DNA of 64,000 bases from Marsupella aquatica (Eukaryota; Marchantiophyta), in the NCBI GenBank assembly GCA_973895155.1, contig OZ316898.1, positions 19,220,001-19,284,000 of the forward strand, given 5' to 3'. The position numbers were made by a program, and so were the translations under genes. Of this stretch, positions 23,902 to 35,400 are shown piece by piece (the stretch's first letter is position 1; each line of letters starts with the position of its first letter). The notes beneath the pieces are model-generated. The model was not told the origin of the DNA. It saw only the letters and a program-made list of their open reading frames with translations, and did no database searches.

Positions 23902-25486
23902 TCATGAAAAAACGTCTTTTTTCGAAACTTCTCATAAAACTCAAAACTCAACACCGCCGCGTAGCCCACAAAGCTAGGAGTCCAATACTGAAAGCCAAAA
24001 TCAAAATCAAAATTCGACGGAAAAGTTATTCAAATTTTGGTCGGGGTGGGTAAAACCTTGGGAAACTCCCCCGTTTTGACCACCTCGGAGAATAACCGAA
24101 ATACCCAGTACAACCCATCGTCGGATTCACGATGTGATCGGTGCACCGCGTTGCTAACTCCAGTGGCAACGTCCTCGCCGAAAAAGAACCAAAAAAGTTA
24201 CCGTTCGGGGGACGAAATCTTTGTCGGACGGCCGAAAAATAGCTCTCTGTTTTTCGGGAATATTCCCGCACAATACAACAGGTCTCACAGGGGGCAGTTC
24301 CTCCTGTCCAAGCGGTTAAAACGGAGGGCGGCAGGTCCCGACACATGGGACAAACTAATGAGAGGGAAAAAAGGCTAAAAATGGGCACTAAAGGGGGTGC
24401 TTAAGCCCCTTAAAGCCTAAAATACCCCGTAAAGGGCAGGGGGTACGAAGGGCGTATGGCCGGCGTCGGGGCGGGATGAGGGTACAGCCGCGTACAAGCG
24501 GCATAGAGCCGCAAAGGGCTGGGCATACGATGACAGGGCGGTGCCGCGGTAGCGACTGACACAGTATGGCGGAGGGCGTACGAGCGCGCAAAAAGCGCCG
24601 GCCAGTGTTGCGCAGCTCGTCGCCGCGGCTGAAGGATGAGGGGAAAACAAGGTGCGGGGGGGGTCGGGCGTACAAGGGGAAACAATGGGGGACCAAGGTC
24701 CAGGAGGGTGTGTATACACACCAAAAGTGGCCCTAACCTAAGCCAAGATTTGACTTTAAAACAAAAGAGCCGTTTACACACCTTGAATGCCGCTGTTTTA
24801 AGTGAGGAAAGTGAACGCCGCCGACGGGAAATGTTGCCGAATTGCACCGGCGCAGTCTACTGCTCCAGCAGAATAAAAAAAATTCCATCGCGTCGCCTTC
24901 ACTCCGCATCAAGTGCCAATCCCGGGCTCAAAACGACCGCCTCACCACGATCAAACCGTTGAGCCGTAGCACTTCGTGTCTCTTCCACCGAGTCGGACGT
25001 TACAAAGAAAAACCCGGTTCAGATGAGAACAAGCTCCATAGCTTGTGAAAAAAAACCTGAACGCCTCCGTCACTCGTCACGTCGCACTCGGTAACAACTC
25101 GGCAGCAATCCAGCTACCGAAACGATCAGCTTTGCCCGATCTACGATTTGAGCTAAAGGTTGTGACGCCTCGCGCACCACAAAGCTCACACCGTCGAGAA
25201 AACGATCTCAGTTCCCCCCCAAAAGAACCGTCGAAGAAAACCATCGTACACGAATCACAAAAAATAATCCAGAACGATGGAAACGTGAATTCCTCCGGAC
25301 CATGAACTTTGTTCAGAGATTTCTTTGCACCATCGGAAAGCCCTTGCCCCGATCTATCCGTTGAGCCCAACACCTCCAAGTTCCATGCGACAGAACTCCG
25401 TGAAATCCACCGACTCTAACCGCTGGAAAAACCGTCACCAACACGTCACGAAAATTTTGATCACCTCAACGTCACCTCCCAAGCTT
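23902..25486 (-). other. Untranslated leader of Copia family A element
   Basis: About 1.6 kb between the primer binding site and gag. A GC-rich portion lies at about 24380-24860. Open frames here show no recognisable domains. The segment nearest the primer binding site recurs at 49311-49724. Confidence 0.6.
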
Positions 25487-25498
25487 GCTCTGATACCA
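25487..25498 (-). other. Primer binding site of Copia family A element
   Basis: The minus strand reads TGGTATCAGAGC, complementary to the 3' end of plant initiator methionine tRNA, two bases inside the 5' LTR. It fixes the orientation of the element. Confidence 0.9.
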
Positions 25499-25500
25499 CT

Positions 25501-25844
25501 TGTTGAGCATAGACGACATTCGTAACGGCAAGCCCATGAACCATCCAACGCACAATAGTCGACACAGAGAGATACGTGGTTCACCTCCACATGAGGCTAC
25601 GTCCACGGGAACACACAAGAGCTTTACTGCACTCTAGGCCGACCGGCCATACCAAGCACCCACAGCACAAGCTCTTCCTATCTCTTAACTAGCTCCATAA
25701 CAATGAGCCTTTGTTCCACTAGGGTCTGGCATCAGCCCTGGCTATATGCACAACAGCACTACCGTTAACCTTAGCTAGGTCCTAACCTGAGTTAGTCTAA
25801 CTGTGGTTAACACAAGAGTCACAAGACTAGAGCAATATCTAACA
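25501..25844 (-). repeat. 5' LTR of Copia family A element
   Basis: 344 bases, TGTTGAGC to ATCTAACA in plus reading, very close to the LTR at 16650-16993. The target duplication ATTCA follows immediately. Confidence 0.95.
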
Positions 25845-25847
25845 ATT

Positions 25848-26055
25848 CACACCAAACATAATTCACTTGTTCTTTATTCCTTCCATCTCTTTGCAGTTTT
25901 AGTTTTTTTCACCCAAAAAGCCACTTCAAATTTGAATGATTACCACTTACTTTTCATTCACATTCACACCGAATACAATTCACTTGTTATTTATTCCTTC
26001 CACTTTTCTGTTATTTTCACCCAAAAAGCCACTCAAAATTTGAATGACGACCCCT
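25848..26055. repeat. Tandem duplication, about 117-bp unit, two copies
   Basis: CACACC...AATTCACTTGTT starts at 25848 and recurs at 25965. Both units end in CACCCAAAAAGCCACT and AATTTGAATGA. The Copia element inserted at its left edge. Confidence 0.75.
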
Positions 26056-27150
26056 CATGAAAAGGCGAAACATTGTATTATAGTTTGTGATAAACTGTAC
26101 TACAGACAACCTTTTATGCTGTATTTAATGTATACAATTAACAAATAGGGTACCTGTTGGAGATGCAAGAGTCAAGTATTTCCTGATTGAGATGCCATCC
26201 CTACAGACTGACATAACTGATTATAGAAAGACTTCTACCAAGCACATTATCATTTTAAAAATTATTGTTAGTAGTTAAACGAAAAGATACTTTAGCATTC
26301 ATTTGCACAAGCCAAATGACACTGGGTCAAATCGAAAGGTCTTATTGGTGAACTGTACATTGTAGTTGCTTAGAACACCTCCTTTGTCTACTGAACTCTT
26401 TGGGAACGTATAGCCCTTCCATTGGTCGTAGGCTTAAAATCTAAACTTTAGGCTGAAAATGGACGTCCACTCATTCTTGTAAAGCCCTCCTCGTACCTTG
26501 GTATCAATAAATTACACTTGAGCATCACGTTCTACACGCCTTACAATATCCATTTCAATTACACTCATCGCTGTAAAGCCCTTCTCATACCCAGCCATAG
26601 GCTAGTATCATTAAATAAATTATACATGAACGTCACGTTTGACCCGCCTTACAAGAAACCATTCCAACACTTTTTACGAACAGTATTTAGTCTCCCACAC
26701 TCTATTTAGTGTGAGATTATGTTTAGGGTAGGGGAAGGTAAATAGTGTATGTGAATTTGTCTTGTAGAGTTTGATACTAATTACGAGCACAAGTCAAATA
26801 ATCTCACACACATTTATTCTAAAGAGCAGAATAGGAAATAGTTAAAATTTCCATATGGAAATAGTAACAATGTGCACATTACATAGCTAGGGTTTCAAAA
26901 TTCTCATATACTACGTACTGGAACATACCTGTATCAAGCAAACTTCTGAATTCATAACCTGTGTGTTATTGAACAAAAACATTTCCAATTTGGGGCTTGC
27001 TGGAAAGATTTGTTTGACTCTCTTCTATCAGACAATCGATAACACATGTAGTCAAGATAACCCTTGTAGCCAAGATAACACCATACCCCATGTAGGAAGC
27101 TACCTTGTGGATGTGATTATTTTATAGGACCATTCCTGACACATGCTTCG
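26056..27150. other. Non-coding stretch with an imperfect duplication
   Basis: No supported gene. Segments near 26475-26550 and 26570-26665 are diverged copies of each other (TGTAAAGCCCT...CGCCTTACAA). Confidence 0.4.
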
Positions 27151-27162
27151 CATGTAAGCAAC

Positions 27163-27990
27163 ATGGGCACATTCATTGCTCGATACTGCACCAACACTAA
27201 GCAAAAGGAGGGAAAGGAAACAGCCAATGACACACAACAACATCTGAGGCTAGGGCTACGAATCCCAACGCTGGTGACCGCAGAGAGAGCTGTCGACTCA
27301 GAGGGATTCACTATGGTGGTGGGCAAAGGAGTGCACAGAGCAACGAAGGGCACAGAAGGCAACACCACTGGCAACGTGAACGACAACAACCCATTTGGGG
27401 CACTGGACCAGGCAGAAGAGATGGAAGAAGGAGAGGTGGACACAACATCTCTGCCTCTGTCAGCATGATATCAATGTTAGTAAGAACGTGACAGAAGGAA
27501 CAAACAAACCAAACGCCATAGCTGGAGACGACCCCGGACGATGCCACTCTAACCAACAAAGCTGAACATCTTAGCAATCCAAGTTTGACTACCAGCACCA
27601 CTGGGGAACAAGAGATACGTGACCCGATGGAAACAGAGGCAATTAAAAATTCCAGGAAAGCCGAGGCATAGCCCAGCCGGGGATGGGAGACAGGGAAATT
27701 AGGCTCCCCAACGAGAAGGGAATCGACTTCCAGAAACAACCTGAACCCAGGAACGACACCAACCTTTGCCAGCGACAAGCAAATGGAGGAAGTACTGCCA
27801 GAGGAGATTCCTTACAATATGGCTGGCACCTGAGGGGGAGCCGAAGGTAAAGCAAGAAGCATTCATTCGGGGGGCGGTCGCTTGAGCAATGATTCCACGA
27901 GGAACCAGCGCTGGAGTGAGCCAAACCAGTCGGGGAACGGTACAGATACAAGGAGACCAAACGGTGATAGAGAAAGCTGGTGCTCCCCAA
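27163..27990 (+). pseudogene. LINE-1 ORF1-like remnant
   Basis: The frame at 27163-27468 carries SEGFTMVVGKG followed by NPFGALDQAEEMEEGEV, a pattern I recognise from plant L1 first proteins, which are RNA-binding chaperones. The later part is out of frame. No zinc knuckle was found. Confidence 0.5.
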
Positions 27991-28049
27991 ATGGGAACTA
28001 AGTAAACATTAGATGTTGATGAATGACAAATTAACTGTTTGACAGTGGA

Positions 28050-28650
28050 AGGTCAGGGGACTCAATGACCCCTGGAATTGAAGCAGAGTGGAAGATGGCG
28101 CAGAAGGAACCCACATGAAAACTCAATTCTAAGCATACATGAACTGAAGGTACGTGAAAGAAGACAGAGCCCAATTTCAACTGCGGGTTTTCGAGAGAGA
28201 TGCTACCATTCTACTGAACAATGATACGAATGGCCGGGTGGGGACGGCACTGCTGATTCCTGCTTCTGTGCAAATAGCATGGTTGTAAAGGGGATGGCAC
28301 CTTTGTGTGGACAAAGATACAGACCGTTGTTGGAGAAATCTACATTGGCTCAATTTATGCACCAAACGAAAGACGAGAACGCAGCAACCTTTGGAAATGG
28401 CTCAAACTGCAGCTCCCTAAATTGAATTGGCTATGCGGAGATTGGAAACATGACCAAACTCTGGGACAATGTGATTGGGCGGCATGCTTTCATGCACGGA
28501 TACCACACCAGGGCTTGGAATAAACTGGTGGATCGACTAGACTTGGTTGACAATTACCTATGTGCTGGGACCAGAATAGGGCTGATCTATACACGACAAG
28601 GGGCTCACGCAACTTGCTTTGACCAGTCAAGGCTGGATTGGAGCAATCAA
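28050..28650 (+). pseudogene. LINE-1 apurinic/apyrimidinic endonuclease remnant
   Basis: In successive frames one reads GEIYIGSIYAPNERRERSNLWKWL, LCGDWNMTK, WNKLVDRLDLVDNY and FDQSRLDW, matching strand IYAPN, GDWN and the SRLDW end of L1 endonucleases. These nick target DNA for reverse transcription. Several frameshifts and stops make it non-functional. Confidence 0.65.
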
Positions 28651-29232
28651 AACAACTGGTGCGAGTATGTGAAATTATGTGTGCATGATGGTAGGGAGAC
28701 TCTCTCTCACCATATCCTGGTTTTGAATACCCTGGTCCTGACAGTCAGGTCCTTCCATGCCAAAGGAAATCCACATTTTTTGCAAAATGGATGCGAGTAT
28801 CATTGACACACCGGACATGGAACAAGCTCAGATGGAAGAAATCTGAGGCCATTGCATGATAAAAGAGAGGGATCTGAGAGTGAACTGGGACCTCGCTTTG
28901 GGGGGGGGGGGGAGGGCGGGGCATTAAGAAATTTCTGCAAGCGGAGAAGAAGAGACGACAAGGCAATTGTAATTTACACCACCCTGGGAATGAGCTACAG
29001 GAGCTGAGAATCACTGCCGGCATCTCCCCCACACTGCAAACACGAATGATGTGAGGCAGGAAACTGAACGTGCAAGAAAGAATGCATATGAGGAAGCTGC
29101 CAAACTCAGGATGAAGAGCAAAATTGATTCAGATGGTTGCAGCTGGGTGAGGCGCCCATGAGGTATTTCTTCAACGAACTCAAAGTGAAGCACGCCAATT
29201 GCAAGGAAAGCATCTAACGACTTAAACTTGCA

Positions 29233-30650
29233 ATGGGAGAGATCAGTGAAGACGAGGACCAGACACTACAAGAGATAACCAAATTCTATAATTTGGACCT
29301 CTATGCTAGGGACCCACTTCTCCCTAACAACAATGAGTCCCAGAAGGGGCTCCAGGACCTTATTAACTTCAAGGTTACACAGGTGGAGAATCAGGCTCTT
29401 GCCACTGAACCTACTGAGGAGGAAATTGAAAAAATTGTTCAAGCTCTACCAAAGGATAAGGCCCCATGAAGAATGCCTGCATTGCCATGGTTGGCACATT
29501 TTGGAAGGACAGAACACTGTCTATGCGTGCTTCTGCTCGAGTTATTAAACTCATTTCAAAAAATCTGGATGTCTTAGATCTTAGCAATTGGAGACCACTC
29601 ACGATGCTCACTCTGACTGAGAAACTGATAGCCAAGCTCCTGGCTAGCCAACAGGATTAAGTTGGTTGCCAGCAAGCTCATTGATCACCAGCAGTCTGGA
29701 TTCTTGGCAGGCAGAGATATTCTCCACAACATCATGACATTCAAGATTGCGCAGGAGTTTGCAACTATTCAAAAGAAGCCACTTCTCTTCCTGAAATTGG
29801 ACTTCACCAAAGCCTATTACAGGGTTGAGCACTCACTTCTATATATGGACGGTCCTCAGAGCTATGAATTTTGATGATACATTGATCAAACTCATTCGGG
29901 GGCTGGTTGAAGGCACTCAATCAACGGTGCACATCAACGGCCAATTCACCAACCCAATCACACTTGGCAGAGGAGTCAAGCAAGGATGTCCCCTCTCCTC
30001 TCCCCTATTTGTTCTTCTTGAGTATTGCTCTTAGTCTTGTGACTCTAGGGCTAACTGCAGTTAGGTTAACTCAGGTTAGGACTTAGCTAAGGTTAGCAGT
30101 GATGCATGTTGTATATAACCAAGGCTGATGCCAGCCCCTGGTGGATCTTCAGTTCATTGCTACAGTGGAGCAAGCGAGAAATAAATTTCCCGTGGACGTA
30201 GCCTCAATCTGGAGGTGAACCACGTACTTGCTGTGTCGACTACTTTGTATGGTATTTACATATGCATGGTGTCTCGGGATAAGGATAATACCCAACAGTC
30301 CTTACTACTCAGCTGTTGATGGCCCTGGTATAAAAAAAGCTCTGACTAGGATGGAAGCTTGAAAGGTCTGCAGAGTCAAGAGGGCAGCCAATTCTATCAC
30401 CAACTGTTTGCAGATGAAGCGAGAATGTTTCTTGATGCCACACTCCAAGAATTCCAAACTGCTAGGGACACTATACAAATATACAAAACCATGTCTGGAG
30501 CTCTCCTCAACGTGCAAAAATCCAAGATCATTCCGTTGTATCTTGTGGATGGACTATATCATGGACGACTCAGTGATACTAGATGCAGAGTTGTGCAACC
30601 TAGTGAAATCATGGAGTACCTTGGCTGCCCTATTGGCTATAAGGTCTGAC
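29233..30650 (+). pseudogene. LINE-1 reverse transcriptase remnant
   Basis: The pieces read EEEIEKIVQALPKDKAP (29233-29469), LSNWRPLTMLTLTEKLIAK, HQQSGFLAGRDILHNI, LDFTKAYYRVEH (first catalytic Asp region), and GVKQGCPLSSPLF (29825-30016). A 281-base solo LTR follows, then FYHQLFADEARMFLDA, where the usual catalytic FADD has become FADE. At least three frame changes are present. Confidence 0.8.
30017..30297 (+). mobile_element. Solo LTR, relative of Copia family A, inside the LINE-1
   Basis: The segment resembles the family A LTR in plus orientation (TATTGCTCTTAGTCTTGTGAC, GTTAACTCAGGTTAGGACTTAG, GACGTAGCCTC, GGTGAACCACGTA) and ends CCCAACA. Flanks are GTTCTT (30011-30016) and GTCCTT (30298-30303), a target duplication with one change. 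The LINE frame resumes after it. A TATA-like GTTGTATATAAC lies inside. Confidence 0.7.
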
Positions 30651-30701
30651 AATCGCATGCAACTGGATTTCTCTTGGGGAAAGCGAGGAAGAACACAATT
30701 T

Positions 30702-31571
30702 CGGACCGATCGAGAAGTGTGACACACTTCTCGTTTAGCCCGATTCTGTTTTTTTTCTAAGGCAATGCAATCTTCGATAAAACAGTCAAAAATTTGAAAA
30801 AAATCAGTTGCCTACATTGCATTGCCGCTGTTGAGCATAAACGACATTCGCAACGGCAAGCCCATGAACCATCCAACGCACAAGAGTCGACACACAGAGA
30901 TACGTGGTTCACCTCCACATGAGGCTACGTCCACGGGAACACACAAGAGCTTTACTGCACTCTAGGCCGACCGGCCATACCAAGCATCCACAACACAAGC
31001 TCTCCCTATCTCTCAACTAGCTCCGTAACAATGAGCCTAAGTTTCACCAGGGTCTGGCATCAGCCCTGGCTATATGCACAATAGCACTACCGCTAACATT
31101 AGCTAAGTCCTAACCCGAGTTAGACTAACTGTGGTTAGCTCATGAGTCACAAGACTAGAGCAATATCTAACAAACTCCCCCTTGACTCTTGTCTTGGGGA
31201 CTGGACTAAATGCTACCATATGTAATCCTCAGCGGGAAGTTCTAGACAATCACCAAACCAGGTCTCCCCCTAAAAACCACAAGGGTTAACTAAGGGTTAG
31301 CTAGAACTAAGCCGTAGCCAAACAGGAATGAGTAATCCATATACAAATAGGCACACATTGTTAAATAACTCTACTTGCACTACAACTGCAAAACCTGCAA
31401 AGTAGCACGGTGTCTTGAGAAACTCTCCAAAAGAATCACTTTGGTAAAAGCATCAGCGGAATTTAGCTTTCCATCAATCTTGACTAGCTCAAAAGTTTTA
31501 TCAGACACTCCTTGCCTGATAAAATGGTACCTGATATCAATAACACAGTGACGGACCAAACGAGAAGTGTG
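30702..31571. repeat. Short inverted and direct repeats around the Copia fragment
   Basis: CACACTTCTCGTTT at 30723-30736 and its exact complement AAACGAGAAGTGTG at 31558-31571 form 14-base inverted repeats. A third copy, CGAGAAGTGTG preceded by CGGACC, lies at 30711-30721 next to the first, making a local palindrome. They could be termini of a small DNA element into which the Copia fragment went, but no target duplication is clear. Confidence 0.4.
30829..31540 (-). mobile_element. 3' end of a Copia family A element (LTR and RNase H end)
   Basis: A 344-base LTR (30829-31172) is followed by the polypurine-tract complement and by sequence matching 16994-17355, the end of RNase H. The match stops abruptly at about 31540. 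The rest of this copy is absent, so it is a truncated minus-strand fragment. Confidence 0.88.
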
Positions 31572-32406
31572 TTTTCAATTTTGCAAAAAATGGCAAAAAA
31601 TCACTAAAATTAAGATCAAAAACGTTATTTTGAGGATGAATCCAAAATCGCATCCAACATCGGATTTCAAATCGAGATACTGTCGACACAAAAACAAAGA
31701 ATTGTTACAATCCAAAATTCCGATACACTTCATCTAACAAAAGGGCAAATTCCAAAACCTAGAAAAACAATGCTTTTCACGTGATCCTCTAAAAGCTAAA
31801 TCCGAGAGTCAAACAAAATGAAGAAAACACAAGATTTCATTTTCGCCTTCAAAATGGCAAACTGAAAATGGGATACGACGTTTGAACGTGGATGAAAACC
31901 GCACCAAATCATTCTCTTGACGCTTCCATTTAACCTCGGGTTAAAAATATTTGAATTTTTAACGGTGGTAAACCGAAAAACTGTGAAAAACTAACCGCGG
32001 AGTACAATCGACCCACACATGTTCGGAATTTTTTTAGCCCATAACGCATGATGAATACGAGATGGGATCCAAGTATCCACTCTCGTATTCAACCTCAATG
32101 TTTTCCACCTGCAACTTTGCATCAGGAGATCTTTCGACACAAATACCAACTGAGATCCATGGATCCCATTTTTTTCGCAAGTCCAAAAACTCATCAGGAA
32201 AATAGGAGGATAAATACCAGATGGGATCCTCAAGTTAAACTTCAGCAGCACTATTCCTCGATTGGAACTGATTCTTGGAACTCGGTGAGAGAAATCCATC
32301 AGGTTTTGAACGATACCATTTCCTTAGCCATAAATGATTGCATTATCAAAGAACCTTATTACAAGCTAGCCAACATCGGAACTTCCAGTTGCAGCATTGA
32401 TCAATC
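31572..32406. other. Non-coding upstream part of Copia family B region
   Basis: No gene is seen. The expected 5' LTR and primer binding site of the family B element could not be found here, so its 5' end is probably lost or diverged. Confidence 0.4.
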
Positions 32407-35400
32407 ATGGAGAAATTACATTTCAAAGCTCTCGCGATCGATGGCGCAAATTACTTGTCTTGGTCTTTAGATGTGGAGGCACATCTAGCATCTAAAGACC
32501 TGCAAGACACAACCTTAACCGATGCAGGTACTACATTACAACAGAAGGCTCAGGCCTTGATTCTAATCAGGCACCATCTCGCTGAACCGCTTAAGACTCA
32601 ATATCTCAATCACTACAACCCAAGGGTCCTCTGGGACGAACTACAATTACGCTTCGATCATATGCGGACCATATCACTCCCGACAGCCCGCCACGATTGG
32701 ATAAACCTGCGAGTACAAGATTACAGCACAATTGCGAGTTATAACAGCGAACTGTTCCGAATTACCTCCCAATTAGCTATCTGCAGAAATCCAGTGGATG
32801 ATGAAGAGCAGATCGAAAAGACTCTGTCCACTTTTCATGTAACTAACATAGTTCTTGCCTCTCAATATCGAAACATGAATTTCACGCGATATTCTCAATT
32901 GATATCACATATGCTCCTCGCTGAGAAGCATCAGATAGTACTGCTCAACAATGCTAAGACAAGACCACCAGGGAGTGCAGCCCCTCCAGCCAGACCAGAA
33001 ACTCATCTTATGGCCTCAAGATTCCGGGGACGCGGACGTGGCAACTTCAGGGGGAGCCGAGGACGTTCATTTGGAAGAGGAACTTACCAAGGATACAGAG
33101 GCAGTGGGAGCTTCCGACAACAATCCCAAGAATTCCAGCGAGACCCCACTTGGAATCAACGCGGAGGTGGCGGACGGAATCGAGGAAGAGGCTACCAAGC
33201 ACAACCAAGAGATAAGTTTATTACACCCTCTTGTTTCCAATGCGGTACAAAAGGACATTTACAAAAAGAATGTCGGGCTCCTGCACACTTGGTCAAGCTC
33301 TATAAAGAAAGTATAAACAGGCAAACAGAAGATGCACAAGGCAATTTTATGGAAATTCCTGAGGACATACATGCTTATACACAAGATACACCCCTTCCAG
33401 AAACCCACGTTGCTCATATGGATGCACAATCACAAGGCAAATTAACACCATCTAATTGCATAGTAGATAGTGGGACCTCCCACTCCATCCTAAGAAATCG
33501 ACATTTTTTTCGAACAATTACAGCTTCTCACAGAGCCATAACTACCATCACAGGACAGAATCATATTGAGGAAGGGCATGGCCCCGCATCACTTTGTTTC
33601 CCCCAGGGCACAGTAATCAACATCACCTCGGCAATATACGCACCTAAAGCCACACGAAATTTAATTAGTTTCCGAGACATAAGAGCTAACAACTTTCACA
33701 TATATACAAGCAAGACCAATGAGGGTGAAGTCCTACACATTATTGACCATTCTCCACCTGGAATGAAAATCTGTGAAACCTTGCCTATCCACCCTCCCGG
33801 GTTATACATCACCACCATACACGCATTACATGTAGAAATAGTTCCTCTAACTCCCACAGAGCGCTGGCACAATCGGCTAGGCCACCCTGGTACCAACATG
33901 TACCATAATATAATCCGGGATACGATAGGCATACCCCAAGGGGTGCGCCCATCATCTCTGAAGAGCCCCTATCTTGCGTGTTCACAGGGAAAGTTAATCA
34001 CCAGACCAGCCACATCTAAAACAATTCACTCCATTCCTAAATTCCTCGAACGGCTTCATGCTGACGTATGTGGCCCGATTGACCCGCCATCTGGTCCATT
34101 CCGGTTTTTCTTGGCCATTATTGATGCTTCATCAAAATGGTCCCAAGTTTCACTGATCTCGACCCGGAACCTAGTATTCCCACGAATTTTATCACACATC
34201 CTCAAGTTAAAGCTACAGTTCCCTGACAATCCAATAAAGACACTCAGGGTTGATAATGCCGGGGAGTTCACGTCGAGAACATTCGATGATTTTTGTGAGA
34301 CTGCCGGCATAGAAACCCAATATTTGGTACCGCATGTTCATTTTCAGAACGGCATAGCAGAATATCTCATTAAAAGACTGCAAATGATAGCTCGGCCACT
34401 CCTCATGCAAACACAGCTTCCTCCTACAGCATGGGGACATGCAATATTGCATGTAGCTGCTCTCCTAAAATATAGACCTTCCGCATTTAATACCCATACT
34501 CCGCATTACCTTGCATTTGGTATACCACCTAACATTTCTCACTTGCGAACGTTTGGGTGTTTAGTCCTTGTCCCTATCCTAGGCCCAAAACGCACCAAGA
34601 TGGGCCCCCAGCGCCAACGAGGGATTTATGTTGGTTTTGACTCGCCCTCCATTATTCGGTTCCTGGAACCATCCACAACAGATGTGTTCAAGGCTAGATT
34701 CCTTGATTGTACCTTTTTCGAAGACAAATTTCTGAAACTAACTACACATCCATCCGATGAGAATGGCAGAAAACAATTATTACAATGGCAGACCATCCTA
34801 TCGGTGGGACTTGATCCACGTACTAGACAAGCTGATGCAGAAGTCAGACGCATATTACATCTCCATCAGATGCTGGAAAAGCTCCCGGACGCTTTTAATG
34901 ATGCAGCTGAAGTAACTCGTTCACACACAGAGGCGGCCAATGCTCCAGCCTGAATACTAATACCAGACCAACTTGCCATTGAAGCTGCCCCAAGAGCAAA
35001 ACGAGGTCGACCACTGGGCTCTAGAGACAGCCAACCTCGCCAACGACGACCACCAGCTAACCCAACGAATGTGCCACCTCCACCGGTACCATCTACCCAC
35101 TCTCTCACTCAGCCAGAAGAAAATCAAGAAATATCCATCAATTATATGCATACTGGTCGATTATGGCATCGAAAGGATACAATTATAGATGATATATTTG
35201 CATTCGATATATCTCAGGATATCACCAATGACACCCCAGATCCCTTGTCAGTCCATGACGCACAGCAGCGGCCTGATTGGCCCCAGTGGGAGATAGCACT
35301 CAATTCTGAATTGGACTCATTAATTCAACGAGAAGTCTTTGGTCCGGTCATTCCTGCCCCTTTACACACATCACTTATCGGATATAAATTCATTTTCACA

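Larger units (their letters stand above)
16650..25844 (-). mobile_element. Copia LTR retrotransposon, family A, complete in structure but defective
   Basis: Two near-identical 344-base LTRs (16650-16993 and 25501-25844) bound the element and a 5-base target duplication ATTCA flanks it (16645-16649 and 25845-25849). In minus orientation the order is LTR, primer binding site TGGTATCAGAGC (25487-25498), a long leader, gag, protease, integrase, reverse transcriptase, RNase H, polypurine tract, LTR. This Copia gene order has integrase before reverse transcriptase. Coding is broken by frameshifts in gag, a TGA in integrase, a 2.4-kb insertion in reverse transcriptase and a TAG before RNase H. Similar LTRs suggest recent arrival; trans-supply of proteins is possible. 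Confidence 0.95.
27151..30700 (+). mobile_element. LINE-1-type retrotransposon, heavily decayed
   Basis: The order ORF1, apurinic endonuclease and reverse transcriptase on the plus strand fits a plant L1. ORF1-like sequence is at 27163-27468. Endonuclease-like sequence spans about 28050-28640. Reverse transcriptase pieces run 29233-30016 and 30298-30650 around a solo LTR. Reading frames shift many times. The 3' end is truncated near 30.7 kb, where other repeats begin, and no poly(A) tail or target duplication was found. Confidence 0.8.

Noticed and set aside
24026-24962. Several 100-145-residue frames in the Copia leader
   Set aside because: GC-rich leader sequence; frames overlap on both strands and show no Copia or host domain.
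28898-28920. Long G run as a regulatory G-quadruplex
   Set aside because: Simple homopolymer inside a dead LINE; similar C/G runs occur at 40580-40600 in another LINE 3' region, so it is element sequence.
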